DNA of 64,000 bases from Halanaeroarchaeum sp. HSR-CO (GCF_024972755.1 NZ_CP087724.1:1054001-1118000); one strand, 5' to 3'. Shown: positions 19,365 through 28,836, counted from the stretch's first letter. Numbers and translations: made by a program. The notes: generated from the letters alone by a model not told the origin.

Positions 19365-20636
19365 TCAGGCCTCGGCGACTGCTGTTTTTCTATGCGCTGC
19401 GGTTTTTCCCGCGACCCAGATAAGTCCGGCCCCGATCATCCCGACGGCACCGGCGACCCAGAAGACTGGCGTGTACGTGCCGACGGCGTCGAATGCGAGG
19501 CCGGCCGCGGCGGGGGCTGTGAGACCGCCGATGGCGAACGAAACCGACGCAAGGCCGAAAACTGTGCCCAGATTCTCGCCGCCGAACAGTTCGGCGACCA
19601 GTGGGGACAACAGGGCACCGGCGCCGCCGTACCCGATGCCGAAGATGACCGTCAGCGCGAAGAAGGGGAGACGACCGGTGACCAGGGTCATCGCCGGAAC
19701 TGCCACGGCCACCAGGGCGCCCGAGGCGACGAACGTGTGCACCCGTCCCAACCGATCGGACGCCGACCCGACGCCGACCCGGGCCAGGCTGGTGGTGACG
19801 CCGACGAGACTGATGGCCGCGACGCCCGTGCCGGCCGGGAGGGCCGTCTCCGAGACGAACCGGACGACGTGGTTCATGTAGATGTACAGCGGCGTCCAGA
19901 CGAACAGCCAGCCGACCAGGACGGCAACGAACGGACGGGATGCGGCGACGTCGCCGACGGCGTGTAGCTGTTCGCGGAGGGGTGTCCGCGTCGGTTCTGG
20001 TGGGGGCCCGTAGGGGAACTCGGCCTCGGTGTCGGCCCCGACGGCTTGCGGACTGTCGGCGATGAGTGATGTCGCGACGAGCAATATCACCCCGGCCCCG
20101 AGTCCGAGCACCCGGTACGCGCCACGCCAGCCGACCAGTTCGACGAGCCAGGCGGCCAGGGGCGGGATGAGAAGCAGCCCGATACCGAGGCCCGAACTGG
20201 CGATACCAGTCGCGAGACCACGGTGACGACCGAACCAGCGCGGGACCGCCGTGTAGGCGACGACGTACAGCAGGCTCATCCCGAGTCCGGCCACGACCCC
20301 GTACCATGTCAGGAGGACGATAAAGGTTCCTGCGAGGCTCGCGCCGCCCAGCCCCGCGACGACGAGCCCGCTCGCGAGGAATGCGGATCGTCGGGCGCCG
20401 ATGGTGTCGACGACCGTCCCGCCCGGAACGGAACCGCCGTAGATCATGAACGTCTGGACGCCGAACATGAGCGAGACCATCCCGGTCCCCACCGGGAACG
20501 CCTCCAGGAGCGGGTCGAAGAAGACGGCGATGGAATAAGAGAGACCGAAGAGGACGGTCGCGGCCGCGAATCCCGCGACTGCCACGATCCAACCGTAGTA
20601 CACGTCCAGCGTCGAGAGCCGATGTCGCAACACCAT
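19365..20636 (-). CDS. MFS transporter, oxalate/formate antiporter-like
   Basis: 423 residues from ATG 20636 with twelve predicted transmembrane segments. The start YYGWIVAVAGFAAATVLFG and the pattern LSYSIAVFFDPLLEAFP are typical of the OFA/monocarboxylate branch, and RWFGRHRGLATGIASSGLG is the loop 4-5 motif. It ends six bases from the stop of the convergent acyl-CoA synthetase. A role in carboxylate import for that synthetase is possible but unproven. Confidence 0.88.
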   Translation of the reverse strand: MVLRHRLSTLDVYYGWIVAVAGFAAATVLFGLSYSIAVFFDPLLEAFPVGTGMVSLMFGVQTFMIYGGSVPGGTVVDTIGARRSAFLASGLVVAGLGGASLAGTFIVLLTWYGVVAGLGMSLLYVVAYTAVPRWFGRHRGLATGIASSGLGIGLLLIPPLAAWLVELVGWRGAYRVLGLGAGVILLVATSLIADSPQAVGADTEAEFPYGPPPEPTRTPLREQLHAVGDVAASRPFVAVLVGWLFVWTPLYIYMNHVVRFVSETALPAGTGVAAISLVGVTTSLARVGVGSASDRLGRVHTFVASGALVAVAVPAMTLVTGRLPFFALTVIFGIGYGGAGALLSPLVAELFGGENLGTVFGLASVSFAIGGLTAPAAAGLAFDAVGTYTPVFWVAGAVGMIGAGLIWVAGKTAAHRKTAVAEA

Positions 20637-20676
20637 CTGCAGTTTTCCGAGAGTGCTGAAAATCCCTTCGTACCGG

Positions 20677-21372
20677 TCACTCGCTCGCGGGCGGGGCGTC
20701 TGGCGTGTCGAGGACCCGCTCTTCTGGCCCCTTCTCAGCACCGACGACGACCGTTCCTTCCTGTCCGTCCTCGGGCAGCAGTATCGTCGCGCCGACCACC
20801 AGCGGGGCGAGCACACCGCCGATCAGCGTGGACGGGTCGGTCAACGAGCCGCGAATCGCGACGACGTCGTCGGGGGAGAGGTCCGCTGCCGCGTTCCGGG
20901 CCGCACGCAGGGCGACCGTCTGGGTCCACCCGTCGACGAGTGTGGCGTCGCCATCGACGTCCGTCGGCGGGAAGAAGGGATTCTCGCTCCAGATCTCGCG
21001 TTCGAAAAAGGCCCACGACGGGTCGGTCGGCTTCGCCCCGTAGCCGATCCGTTTGCAGCCACCGGCGACGTCGTAGCCGTCGAGTTCGTCGGTCGGCCCG
21101 AAGAGGACGGTGTCTTCGACGTCGGTCTCGGGGTCGAATCGAATACGGCCACCGAGGAGTGCCGTCCCGAGGACGCCGAATATCGCCTCGGGCGCAAGGT
21201 CGTCGAGGAGTGAGACGGTCGCCTGCTGGCCCACGCCGTTGTACCGAAGGTAGTTCCCGGTCTTGTACGCGGTGGCCCTGAACCGATGGTACTCGTACGT
21301 TCGTCTCCCGTTCCGTAACGCGGGTTCCTCGTCGGGGTGGGGGAGGTCGAGCAGGTCGCCGACGGTGTCCAT
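20677..21372 (-). CDS. Haloarchaeal protein resembling the N-terminal part of acyl-CoA synthetases
   Basis: 231 residues. The first 75 residues (RTYEYHRFRATAYKTGNYLRYNGVG, then VSLLDDLAPEAIFGVLGTALLGGRIRFDP) follow the pattern of the first subdomain of AMP-forming ligases, and VLFGPTDELD resembles their next strand. The P-loop, the A5 motif and the catalytic lysine domain are all missing, so the protein cannot catalyse adenylation by the usual route. It stands alone between the MFS gene and dnaJ. Function unknown. Confidence 0.7.
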   Translation of the reverse strand: MDTVGDLLDLPHPDEEPALRNGRRTYEYHRFRATAYKTGNYLRYNGVGQQATVSLLDDLAPEAIFGVLGTALLGGRIRFDPETDVEDTVLFGPTDELDGYDVAGGCKRIGYGAKPTDPSWAFFEREIWSENPFFPPTDVDGDATLVDGWTQTVALRAARNAAADLSPDDVVAIRGSLTDPSTLIGGVLAPLVVGATILLPEDGQEGTVVVGAEKGPEERVLDTPDAPPASE

Positions 21373-21430
21373 GCTCGTCCGTCCGTCGTCCAGCGAAAAA
21401 CCGCTTGCTATCTCGTCGTCGTTCGAGAGA

Positions 21431-22570
21431 CTACAGGCTGTTGCGGATCCGCTCGAAGAACCCGTCCTCGACCTCGACGGATTCCCCGCCGGCCTCCGCG
21501 AATTGTTCCAGCGCCGCTCGCTGTTCCTCGTTGAGTGACTCCGGGGTCACGACCTGGACGTCGACGTAGAGGTCGCCGTAGCCGTGGCCGCGGAGTCGCG
21601 GCATACCCTTGCCACGGAGGCGGAACGTCTCGCCACTCTGTGTGCCCTCGGGGACTTCGAACTGGGCCCCGCCATCGAGGGTGGGGACCTGGATGGTATC
21701 GCCGAAGACCGCCTGTGGGAACGAGATGGGCTGATCGAGGCGAAGGTCGTTGCCATCACGCTCGAAGTCCGGGTGATCGTCGACCTCGACCTCGATGAGG
21801 AGGTCACCGTTCGGCGCACGCGGGTCGCCCGGTGCGCCCTCGCCTTCCATCCGGAGGGTCTGGCCACTCCGGATGCCGGCAGGGACGTCGACCGAAAGCG
21901 TCGCCTCTCTGCGGACGGTACCCTGGCCGCGACACGTCGAGCAGGTCTCCTCGTAGAGTTCGCCCTCGCCGCCACAGCGCCGACAGGTTCCGGTCTGTTG
22001 CATCTTGCCGAACGGCGTCTGCTTGACCTGTCGGACCTGGCCACGACCGTTACATTCGGGACAGGTTCGGGGTTCCGCGCCGGGGGGATGGCCGCTGCCG
22101 TCACAGTCCTCACACCGCTCGGGACGTCGGATCGTGACCTGTTTGGTGACGCCCTCGTAGGCCTCCTCGAGGTCGATGGAGAGGCCGGTACGGAGATCCT
22201 GGCCCTTGGAGGGGCGTGAGCCGCCACGTCCGCCACCACCGAAGAACTGGTCGAAGATGTCGCCGAACCCGCCCATGCCGCCACCGGCGCTACCGCCGAA
22301 GGGATTGCCCCTGGCTCCGCCGCGGTCGGTGGCGCCCTGTTTGTCGGCCTCGACGAACCGTTCGTGCCCGAGCTGGTCGTACATCTGACGCTTCTCGTCG
22401 TCGGTGAGGACGTCCTTGGCCTTCTGGATCTTCTTGAACGTCTCCTCGGCGTCGGGGTCGTCGCTGACGTCCGGGTGGTGCTTGGCCGCTTTCTTCCGGA
22501 AGGCGCGTTTGATCTCGTCCTCGTCCGCGTCCCGGCTTACGCCGAGTACGTCGTAGAAGTCCTCGGGCAT
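21431..22570 (-). CDS. dnaJ: Chaperone DnaJ
   Basis: 379 residues with a full type I layout: J domain with HPD (residues 32-34), a glycine-rich linker (GGSAGGGMGGFGDIF), four CxxCxGxG zinc repeats (CEDCDGSG, CPECNGRG, CRRCGGEG, CSTCRGQG) and the C-terminal client-binding domains. It delivers unfolded protein to DnaK and stimulates its ATPase. It is the last gene of the grpE-dnaK-dnaJ cluster, 24 bases after dnaK. Confidence 0.98.
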   Translation of the reverse strand: MPEDFYDVLGVSRDADEDEIKRAFRKKAAKHHPDVSDDPDAEETFKKIQKAKDVLTDDEKRQMYDQLGHERFVEADKQGATDRGGARGNPFGGSAGGGMGGFGDIFDQFFGGGGRGGSRPSKGQDLRTGLSIDLEEAYEGVTKQVTIRRPERCEDCDGSGHPPGAEPRTCPECNGRGQVRQVKQTPFGKMQQTGTCRRCGGEGELYEETCSTCRGQGTVRREATLSVDVPAGIRSGQTLRMEGEGAPGDPRAPNGDLLIEVEVDDHPDFERDGNDLRLDQPISFPQAVFGDTIQVPTLDGGAQFEVPEGTQSGETFRLRGKGMPRLRGHGYGDLYVDVQVVTPESLNEEQRAALEQFAEAGGESVEVEDGFFERIRNSL

Positions 22571-22594
22571 CAGTGATGTGTGGTTTCGATTCGG

Positions 22595-24535
22595 TTACTC
22601 GTCTTCGTCGTCGGTTCCCGTCTGCCCGGCCGACGATGGCTCCTCGTCTACGTCCTCGAAGTCGGCGTCGACGTACTCCTCGCCTGCCTCGCCGCCGGCC
22701 GCACCGGGGCCGGCACCGGGACCTGCACCGGCGGCTCCTGGTCCAGCGCCCGCGGCACCCGGGCCGGCTCCGGCCGCGCCGGCCTGCTGGGCCGCCTGCT
22801 GCTGGTAGGCCTGTTTGCCGATCTCCTGGAGTTTCTCGGAGAGTTCGCTGGTCGCCTCCTGGATGGTCTCGAGGTCGGCGTCCTCGTCTTCGAGTACCTC
22901 GCGGACGGTCTCGATCTCGACTTCGATGTCCTCGCGCAGGTCGTCGTCGACCATTTCTTCGTTCTCCTCGAGGAGTCGTTCGGCGCGTTGGATGGCGCCC
23001 TCGGCCTCGTTGCGCGCCTCGATGCGCTCGCGGCGCTTCTCGTCTTCCTCGGCGTGTTCTTCGGCTTCGGCTTTCATCTCCTCGATCTCCTCGTCGTCGA
23101 GGCCGACGCCACCCTCGATGGTGATGTCCTCGCTGTTGCCGGAGCCCTGGTCCTCGGCTTCGACGTTCACGATACCGTCGGCGTCGATGTTGAACGAGAC
23201 CTCGATCTGTGGAGTGCCCGCCGGGGCAGGCGGGATGCCCGTGAGCATGAATGCCCCGAGCAGTTCGTTCTCCTCGGCGATTTCGCGCTCACCCTGGAAG
23301 ACGCGGATCTGTACGGAGGTCTGGTTGTCGGCGGCGGTGGTGAAGACTTTCGACTCCTCGGTCGGGATCGTCGTGTTCTTCTCGATGAGCCGTTCGAAGA
23401 GGCCGCCTTTGACCTCGAGGCCGAGCGAGAGCGGCGTGACGTCGAGGAGGACGATGTCGTCGACGTCGCCCGCCAGGACGCCGCCCTGGATGGCCGCGCC
23501 CAGCGCGACCGCCTCGTCGGGGTTGACGTTCTTCTTCGGTTCCTGGCCCGTCAGGTCCTCGACCTTCTCCTGGACCTGTGGCATCCGGGTGGACCCGCCG
23601 ACGAGGATGACCTCGTCGATATCGCTCTTCGAGAGGTCGGCGTCGGCCAGGGCCTGCTCGGTCGGGTCGACGGTGCGATCGATGAGGTCCGCCGTGAGCG
23701 ATTCGAATTTCGCGCGCGTGAGATCCGTCTCGAGGTGGACCGGGCCGTCGTCGGTTGCCGTGATGAACGGTAGGTTGATCGTCGTCTCCTTGCGACTCGA
23801 GAGTTCGATCTTCGCCTCCTCCGCGGCGTCCTTGAGCCGCTGGAGCGCCTGTCGATCCTCCCGGAGGTCGATACCGTGATCGTCCTCGAAGTCCTCGGCC
23901 AGCCAATCCACGATGGCGTCGTCCCAGTCGTCCCCACCGAGGTCGTTGTCCCCGTTGGTCGCGACGACTTCGTAGACGCCACCACCGAGGTCGAGGATGG
24001 AGACGTCGAAGGTTCCGCCTCCGAGGTCGTAGACGAGGACGGTCTGTTCGGTCTCGTCGTCGAGCCCGTAGGCCATACTGGCCGCCGTCGGCTCGTTGAC
24101 GATGCGTTCGACATCGAGGCCGGCGATCTCGCCCGCGTCCTTGGTCGCCTGGCGCTGCTTATCGTTGAAGTATGCAGGGACGGTGATCACCGCCTTCTCG
24201 ACGTCCTGGCCCAGGTACTCCTCGGCGTCCCGCTTAATCTTCTGGAGGATCATCGCGGAGACCTGTTCCGGCGTGTACTCCTCGCCGTTCATCGTCACGG
24301 AGTAGTCCTCGCCCATGTGTCGCTTGATCGACTGGACGGTCTCCTCCGGGTTCTGGACGGCCTGGTTTTTGGCCGCCTTCCCGACGAGTTGTTCACCTTC
24401 GTCGAACGCGACGACAGACGGGGTCGTCCGGTCGCCTTCACTGTTGACGATGATCTCCGGGTCTCCTCCCTCCATCACCGCGAACGCGCTATTCGTAGTC
24501 CCGAGGTCGATTCCGAGAATCTTCTCACTCGCCAT
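22595..24535 (-). CDS. dnaK: Chaperone DnaK (Hsp70)
   Basis: 646 residues. ATPase domain with [13 protein letters not shown] at the N-terminus, [14 protein letters not shown] and [10 protein letters not shown]; substrate-binding domain follows. The extreme C-terminus has a glycine-alanine-proline stretch made of AGAGPGA units (about 22690-22780) before an acidic tail. A TATA-like TTAAAG about 35 bases upstream and the 265-base gap after grpE suggest a separate promoter. Confidence 0.98.
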   Translation of the reverse strand: MASEKILGIDLGTTNSAFAVMEGGDPEIIVNSEGDRTTPSVVAFDEGEQLVGKAAKNQAVQNPEETVQSIKRHMGEDYSVTMNGEEYTPEQVSAMILQKIKRDAEEYLGQDVEKAVITVPAYFNDKQRQATKDAGEIAGLDVERIVNEPTAASMAYGLDDETEQTVLVYDLGGGTFDVSILDLGGGVYEVVATNGDNDLGGDDWDDAIVDWLAEDFEDDHGIDLREDRQALQRLKDAAEEAKIELSSRKETTINLPFITATDDGPVHLETDLTRAKFESLTADLIDRTVDPTEQALADADLSKSDIDEVILVGGSTRMPQVQEKVEDLTGQEPKKNVNPDEAVALGAAIQGGVLAGDVDDIVLLDVTPLSLGLEVKGGLFERLIEKNTTIPTEESKVFTTAADNQTSVQIRVFQGEREIAEENELLGAFMLTGIPPAPAGTPQIEVSFNIDADGIVNVEAEDQGSGNSEDITIEGGVGLDDEEIEEMKAEAEEHAEEDEKRRERIEARNEAEGAIQRAERLLEENEEMVDDDLREDIEVEIETVREVLEDEDADLETIQEATSELSEKLQEIGKQAYQQQAAQQAGAAGAGPGAAGAGPGAAGAGPGAGPGAAGGEAGEEYVDADFEDVDEEPSSAGQTGTDDEDE

Positions 24536-24800
24536 CTTGAGCGTTTGTTATCGGCTTGTAGCCTTTAAGCCTTGCTAGTGAGACCGGCACCCACGATTTA
24601 CCGACCCGACGCTTGCTTGCGATTCCATTCAACTCGGTCGTTCACCGCCACAGCATATATTACGACCGCAATTTCATCGGGGAACGATCACGGTGCGACG
24701 GCTTTTCGACCTGGTGCCCACGGTGACGGCGATGTGACTGTGCCGGTATCCGTCAGGACAACGGGCCGCCGGAGCTCCCGCCAGTGCGGCGTCGGGGCCG

Positions 24801-25484
24801 CTATTCGGCGTCTGTCGTCGCTTCGTCGTCGGTGCCGTCCGCCGTATCCGCGATCTCTTCTTTCTCGACGTCTTCTGAGTCCGCTTCCTGCTCGGCCGCG
24901 TCCGTGTCGTCTTCCGGCCCGTCGCTGACCGTCACCTGGGCGGTTCGCAGGACCGTCTCGCCCATCTCGTACCCCGTTCTGAAGACGCTCGCCACGGTAT
25001 CTTCGGGTTCGTCACTCTCGACGCGCATCATGACCTCGTGTCGTCTCGGATCGACTGCGGTACCGGGTTCCGGGTCGATCTGTACGACGTCCTCGGCGTC
25101 GAGGACTCTATCGAACTCGTTTCGCGTCACCCGGACCCCCTCTTTGAGGGATTCGAGGTCGTCGGACTCGTCTTCGATCGCACGGGTGAGGTTATCCCGT
25201 ACCTCGAGGAACCGTTCGATGACGTCCCCTTTGGCCTGTTGCTCGAGGTCCGCCTGGCGCTCTTTGGTCCGTTTCTTGTAGTTCTGGAAGTCCGCTTGCG
25301 TCCGCTGGAGTCGCTCGGTGAGCGTCGCTATCTCCGAATCTTTCTCCTCGACGGTCGTTTCGAGTTCCTCGATGCGATCCTGGAGGTCTGCGACGGCCGC
25401 TCCGAGTTCCTCGTCGTGTGCCGTGACCGCCCCCACCAGGTCGAGCGATTGCTCGGTTTCGGCGTGCTCGTCGGCCGCTGTCAT
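24801..25484 (-). CDS. grpE: Nucleotide exchange factor GrpE
   Basis: 227 residues. An N-terminal coiled coil (about residues 25-75) leads into the GrpE core (LQRTQADFQNYKKRTKER, FLEVRDNLTRAIE) and the beta domain (PGTAVDPRRHEVMMRVES, TVASVFRTGYEMGETVLRTAQVTV). A long acidic tail follows. It exchanges ADP for ATP on DnaK. A TATA-like CTTATACC lies about 25-30 bases before the start. Confidence 0.96.
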   Translation of the reverse strand: MTAADEHAETEQSLDLVGAVTAHDEELGAAVADLQDRIEELETTVEEKDSEIATLTERLQRTQADFQNYKKRTKERQADLEQQAKGDVIERFLEVRDNLTRAIEDESDDLESLKEGVRVTRNEFDRVLDAEDVVQIDPEPGTAVDPRRHEVMMRVESDEPEDTVASVFRTGYEMGETVLRTAQVTVSDGPEDDTDAAEQEADSEDVEKEEIADTADGTDDEATTDAE

Positions 25485-25599
25485 GGGTCCAGAAAACCGA
25501 CGAAGCGGTATAAGCGTATAGAACTCGCTCCGACTGTGGTGGCAGGACCGTGGTCCAACGTCGGTGGGGCAAGTCCGTCGTCAGTGAATCGGTGGCAGC

Positions 25600-25899
25600 T
25601 CAGACTGCTGGCCCGACGGTGACAGAATCGGTACGGACGGCGATGGTGTGGCCCTGGTAGTCGAAGATGACCCTCGCGTCGTTGTCTGTCTGGAGCAATG
25701 AATTCAGTGCGTCGGTATCGATAAACTCGTGCAGCGGTGGAAGTTCGTCGTACGCTTCGTCTCGGGCGACACAGAGCGCTTCGACGATAGCGTGAACCGG
25801 TGTCGTCTGGGAAATATCATACTGTACTGTCATGTCCTCCGTTCCCACCGAGACGTCCGTGTGGTGTGGGCCCGTCGCGATGCAATCTGACTCTGCCAT
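25600..25899 (-). CDS. HalOD1 output-domain protein
   Basis: 99 residues from the ATG at 25899. The sequence QTTPVHAIVEALCVARD, then LPPLHEFIDTDALNSLL and ARVIFDYQGHTIAVRTDS follows the HalOD1 output domain found in haloarchaeal signalling proteins. I chose the ATG because a TATA-like CTATAAAAATA (25921-25931) lies about 25-30 bases upstream, fitting a leaderless message; a GTG at 25914 would add five residues. Likely a stand-alone signalling or regulatory module. Confidence 0.8.
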   Translation of the reverse strand: MAESDCIATGPHHTDVSVGTEDMTVQYDISQTTPVHAIVEALCVARDEAYDELPPLHEFIDTDALNSLLQTDNDARVIFDYQGHTIAVRTDSVTVGPAV

Positions 25900-26202
25900 T
25901 ATCTCGTACTCCACGTTACTATTTTTATAGCTAACGTTTCACTCCGGGGATACGGCGACGAAGTTGCCGATTTTGGCATCCAGATGGCCCGAGGAAGGCG
26001 TTTAGCTATCCACGGGATTCGTACCAGTCCGGGTCCTATTGAATGACTGCGCGGCATCGAAGCGACCTTCTCTGCCGGATATCTCCTCGGTTCCTGGCAG
26101 AGGGGGGAGACACAGGCGACCGCTCGTCGATCAGCCCTCGAAATGGGGCTGTTCGAGCATCGTCCAGCGATGGCAACGAATCGGTATCGACGGCGTATCG
26201 GA
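25900..26202. other. Gap with the HalOD1 gene promoter
   Basis: Only the TATA-like box at 25921-25931 for the HalOD1 gene is recognisable here. No open frame looks like a gene, and I see no RNA gene or repeat. Confidence 0.5.
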
Positions 26203-26397
26203 TCAGATAGTGAGTGGCTGTCCGCGCTCGTATCGCGCGGTGATCGTCGTTCCGCAGATGGGGCAGTCGTACATCTGTCGTTCGTGTTCGGTGTGAACGA
26301 TCCAATCGCCGTCGACGTCGCTCTCGTGGCTGCAGTCGCGGCAGATCAGTGTCGCTTTCTCGGGCGGGTCGGTCTCGGCGGGCTGGGCGTCTATCAT
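26203..26397 (-). CDS. Small zinc-finger protein (DUF8106-like)
   Basis: 64 residues from ATG 26397. Two cysteine pairs (CRDCSHESD and CPICGTTI) about 28 residues apart form a zinc ribbon; between them lies DGDWIVHTEHERQMYD. Such small zinc-finger proteins are very common in haloarchaea and several are linked to stress or biofilm traits, but this one has no known role. GGGTTATCCC lies 24 bases upstream, identical to the element before cspA. Confidence 0.8.
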   Translation of the reverse strand: MIDAQPAETDPPEKATLICRDCSHESDVDGDWIVHTEHERQMYDCPICGTTITARYERGQPLTI

Positions 26398-26420
26398 TTC
26401 AACGGTATACGACGTTCGCG

Positions 26421-26430
26421 GGGATAACCC
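26421..26430 (-). promoter_or_regulatory. GGGTTATCCC element before the zinc-finger gene
   Basis: Read on the minus strand, GGGTTATCCC begins 24 bases before the start codon, the usual place of a TATA box in a leaderless gene. The same ten bases occur before cspA at nearly the same distance. Confidence 0.5.
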
Positions 26431-26588
26431 TGTTCGTCGCGGTAGATACGGGGTTTTCAGACGCTGTGAGTCTGTGTATTGCTGGTTCAGGGTCGCGACG
26501 AGCGAACCGACGGCGATGTATCTATGCGACAGTGTGGTTCGAAAGAAATGCACCGGCCCTTCACCGAATGGTGATGGGCGACGTCGAC

Positions 26589-26783
26589 TTAGTTGCGAAC
26601 GATGTTCGTCGCGCGCGGGCCCTTGGGGGCGTCTTCGATGTCGAAATCGATGTTCTGTCCTTCTTCGAGGTCCGCTCCGCCAACGTCCTCCATGTGGAAG
26701 AATACGTCTTCGTCCGCGTCCTCAGTCGTGATGAAACCGTAACCGCCAGTGTCGTGGAAGAAATCCACAGTACCGTTTGCCAT
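26589..26783 (-). CDS. cspA: Cold shock protein (CspA family)
   Basis: 64-residue cold-shock domain: RNP1-like GGYGFITTED and RNP2-like DVFFHMEDV are present, with the usual GTVDFFHDTGG start and KGPRATNIV end. It binds single-stranded nucleic acid. The acidic surface (EDADEDVFF, DIEDAP) is typical for a salt-in organism. Confidence 0.96.
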   Translation of the reverse strand: MANGTVDFFHDTGGYGFITTEDADEDVFFHMEDVGGADLEEGQNIDFDIEDAPKGPRATNIVRN

Positions 26784-26808
26784 TACAATATATCACAGGG
26801 CCGATACA

Positions 26809-26818
26809 GGGATAACCC
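26809..26818 (-). promoter_or_regulatory. GGGTTATCCC element before cspA
   Basis: Identical ten bases to 26421-26430, here 26 bases before the cspA start. Likely a promoter element shared by the two small genes. Confidence 0.5.
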
Positions 26819-26883
26819 TTCCGAGGGTCGTGGTACCACGACGGCCTGCCGGGAAACTGATACTGCCACACAGCCTGACCGGC

Positions 26884-27234
26884 TCAGGAGTCCGGCGGTT
26901 CGATCTCCACGTCGAGGGAGAAATTCCTGACGTCGTCCCACAGGACGTCGTAAGTGACGGTGTACTCTCGAGTCCTGTGCGCCTCGAGTGCGACGTCACG
27001 AACCCGGACGATCGTGTCGTCCTCGAGTTTGCCGGTGAAATAGAGTGTCCCCTCTTGCGGATCGTTTCCGACGTTGGAGACCATCGCCCACGCTTCCAGG
27101 TAACGTTCGTCGTTCTCGCCGAAGTTGTAGTCCGCCACGCGGAGCGTGAATCTGTCTTCCTCGCGCCCGAGACACCCGGCGACAGCAGTGGTCCCGAGCC
27201 CCGCCGCCCCGATCAGGAACGTCCGACGGTTCAT
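26884..27234 (-). CDS. Tat-exported lipoprotein, unknown function
   Basis: 116 residues from ATG 27234. The signal has NRRTFLIGAAG (twin arginine) and a lipobox ending VAGC with Cys21. The mature domain is beta-rich (LRVADYNFGENDERYLEAWAMVSNVG, TLYFTGKL, TREYTVTYDVLW), like small immunoglobulin-type secreted haloarchaeal proteins with a FxxLL-like architecture. It probably sits on the outer face of the membrane. No partner is apparent. Confidence 0.85.
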   Translation of the reverse strand: MNRRTFLIGAAGLGTTAVAGCLGREEDRFTLRVADYNFGENDERYLEAWAMVSNVGNDPQEGTLYFTGKLEDDTIVRVRDVALEAHRTREYTVTYDVLWDDVRNFSLDVEIEPPDS

Positions 27235-27276
27235 GTGTACCTCCACCGAGTACCTCCGCAAGAACCTTCCGAGTCG

Positions 27277-27831
27277 CTAAAATTCCCGTCGTCTTCCCTT
27301 GGGGACCATCGACTGGAAGGTACCGTACGTAAAGAGGCCGACTCCGATGGGTTCCAGACCACCGGCAATCTCGTGGGCGGCGATGAGGTATCCCCAGTCG
27401 CCGTCCCACTCAAGGTCCTGATCCTCGCCGGCGACGAACCGGTCCGCTTGCCGTTCGTCGAGTTCGATCACGTTCTTCGTCGCCGTTCGACCGAACCGCT
27501 GGACGGCGTCGGTCGTCGGCTTCCAGAACTCTTGGCGGGTGCGGAGGATGGGTAATCCGAGTGCTTCTATCTGGACCGGCCCGACCAGGTCGTGGTGGAG
27601 GGCCCACACCCTGCCGGCCCCTTTCTCCCAGAACGTAAAGTCAGCGAAGGTCTCCCTGTCGATGTCGAATCGTTCCCTCCACCACTCGAGAACGGCGGTT
27701 CTGGTCGGTCTGCCCGGGACGGATCGGACCTCCTCGGTCGCGGGGAGTCGTTCGAATCGGTCGCTTCGGTTCTGGGACCCCTGGTTTCTGCCACTGCCGT
27801 CCGCGACGAGTCGCCGGCGTGGTCCGTTCAT
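27277..27831 (-). CDS. PUA-like RNA-binding protein paired with the m5C methyltransferase
   Basis: 184 residues. The central part (WWRERFDIDRETFADFTFWEKGAGRVWALH, then IEALGLPILRTRQEFWKPTTDAVQRFG) and DRFVAGEDQDLEW resemble the N-terminal and PUA regions attached to archaeal NOL1/NOP2/Sun methyltransferases, here encoded separately. Its start overlaps the methyltransferase stop (ATGA), so they are translationally coupled and probably act on the same RNA. The first 35 residues are low-complexity. Confidence 0.7.
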   Translation of the reverse strand: MNGPRRRLVADGSGRNQGSQNRSDRFERLPATEEVRSVPGRPTRTAVLEWWRERFDIDRETFADFTFWEKGAGRVWALHHDLVGPVQIEALGLPILRTRQEFWKPTTDAVQRFGRTATKNVIELDERQADRFVAGEDQDLEWDGDWGYLIAAHEIAGGLEPIGVGLFTYGTFQSMVPKGRRREF

Positions 27832-28736
27832 CTCGTCACCTCCAGTTTCGCGACGTAGAACCCGCCGGTGTCGTTCTGGTGGGGGTAAAACCGCTTGGTC
27901 GCCGCGAGGGCATCTGCGTAGGTGTCACTTTGCCATTCGGTGAGCCCGGGGGTGTGCTCGAGTGGCACCTCGAACGGGACGACCGTCGCGTCGCCCCCCG
28001 CCAGGACGGCGTCGACCACGGCTTCGTTCTCCTCGGGGGCGAAGGTGCACGTCGAGTAGACGACCGTCCCGCCCGACTTCGTCTTCGCGACCGCGTGGGC
28101 GAGGATATCGCGCTGGACGTTCGCGATGTTCGTGCTACTCGCCGGTCCGGCGCCATCGAGTGCGTCCGGGCTCTTTCTGACGGTCCCTTCGCAGGTGCAG
28201 GGTGCGTCGACGAGGGCGCGGTCGACGCGGTCGATGCCGAACGGGTCGAACGTCTGGAACCTGGCGTCCTCGTTGGTGACGGCCATCGAGGTGACGCCGA
28301 GTCGGTCCGCGTTCCCACGCAGCGCAGAGAGGCGATCGAGGTTGTCGTCGTTCGCGATGACGAGTCCGGTGTCGTCCATCAACGCCGCAAGCTGGGTTGC
28401 CTTGCTCCCGGGGGCAGCGGCAGCGGCCCAGACGACCTCGCCGGGTCGTGGGTCGAGAACCATCGGTGGGATGGCCGACACCTCCTCCTGGCCGTGGATC
28501 CAGCCGTGGACGTACGGCCACGTGTTGCCTGGTTTGGCGGTATCGACTGCCAGAACCGTTGGCTCCCACGAGCGCTGTGTGGCTGTGACGCCCGCTGCTT
28601 CGAGGGCCGCGATGACTCGCTCCGGGGTGGCCTTGATCGTGTTCACCCGGACCGTGGCGGGAAGCGGTCGGAGACACGCCTCGCGAAACGCATCGTAGTC
28701 GTCGACGATCGATTCGTACCGGTCCAGCGCGTCCAT
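27828..28736 (-). CDS. RsmB/NOP-family RNA 5-methylcytosine methyltransferase
   Basis: 302 residues from ATG 28736. SAM-dependent RNA m5C methyltransferase: RVNTIKATPERV near the N-terminus, the SAM site AAAAPGSKATQLAALM, the motif IV cysteine in DAPCTCEGTVRK and the second catalytic cysteine in YSTCTFAPEENE. The target may be rRNA or tRNA. Fused PUA-type domains are absent, and the coupled downstream gene may supply that function. Confidence 0.92.
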   Translation of the reverse strand: MDALDRYESIVDDYDAFREACLRPLPATVRVNTIKATPERVIAALEAAGVTATQRSWEPTVLAVDTAKPGNTWPYVHGWIHGQEEVSAIPPMVLDPRPGEVVWAAAAAPGSKATQLAALMDDTGLVIANDDNLDRLSALRGNADRLGVTSMAVTNEDARFQTFDPFGIDRVDRALVDAPCTCEGTVRKSPDALDGAGPASSTNIANVQRDILAHAVAKTKSGGTVVYSTCTFAPEENEAVVDAVLAGGDATVVPFEVPLEHTPGLTEWQSDTYADALAATKRFYPHQNDTGGFYVAKLEVTR

Positions 28737-28836
28737 CGGATGTACAGTGCCGGGGTACGTGTTTGTCCGTTTCGACTGTGGCCGCCGGAACAGCACAATC
28801 CCTACACTTATCCTGCACTGCGACGCGGGATAGCAC

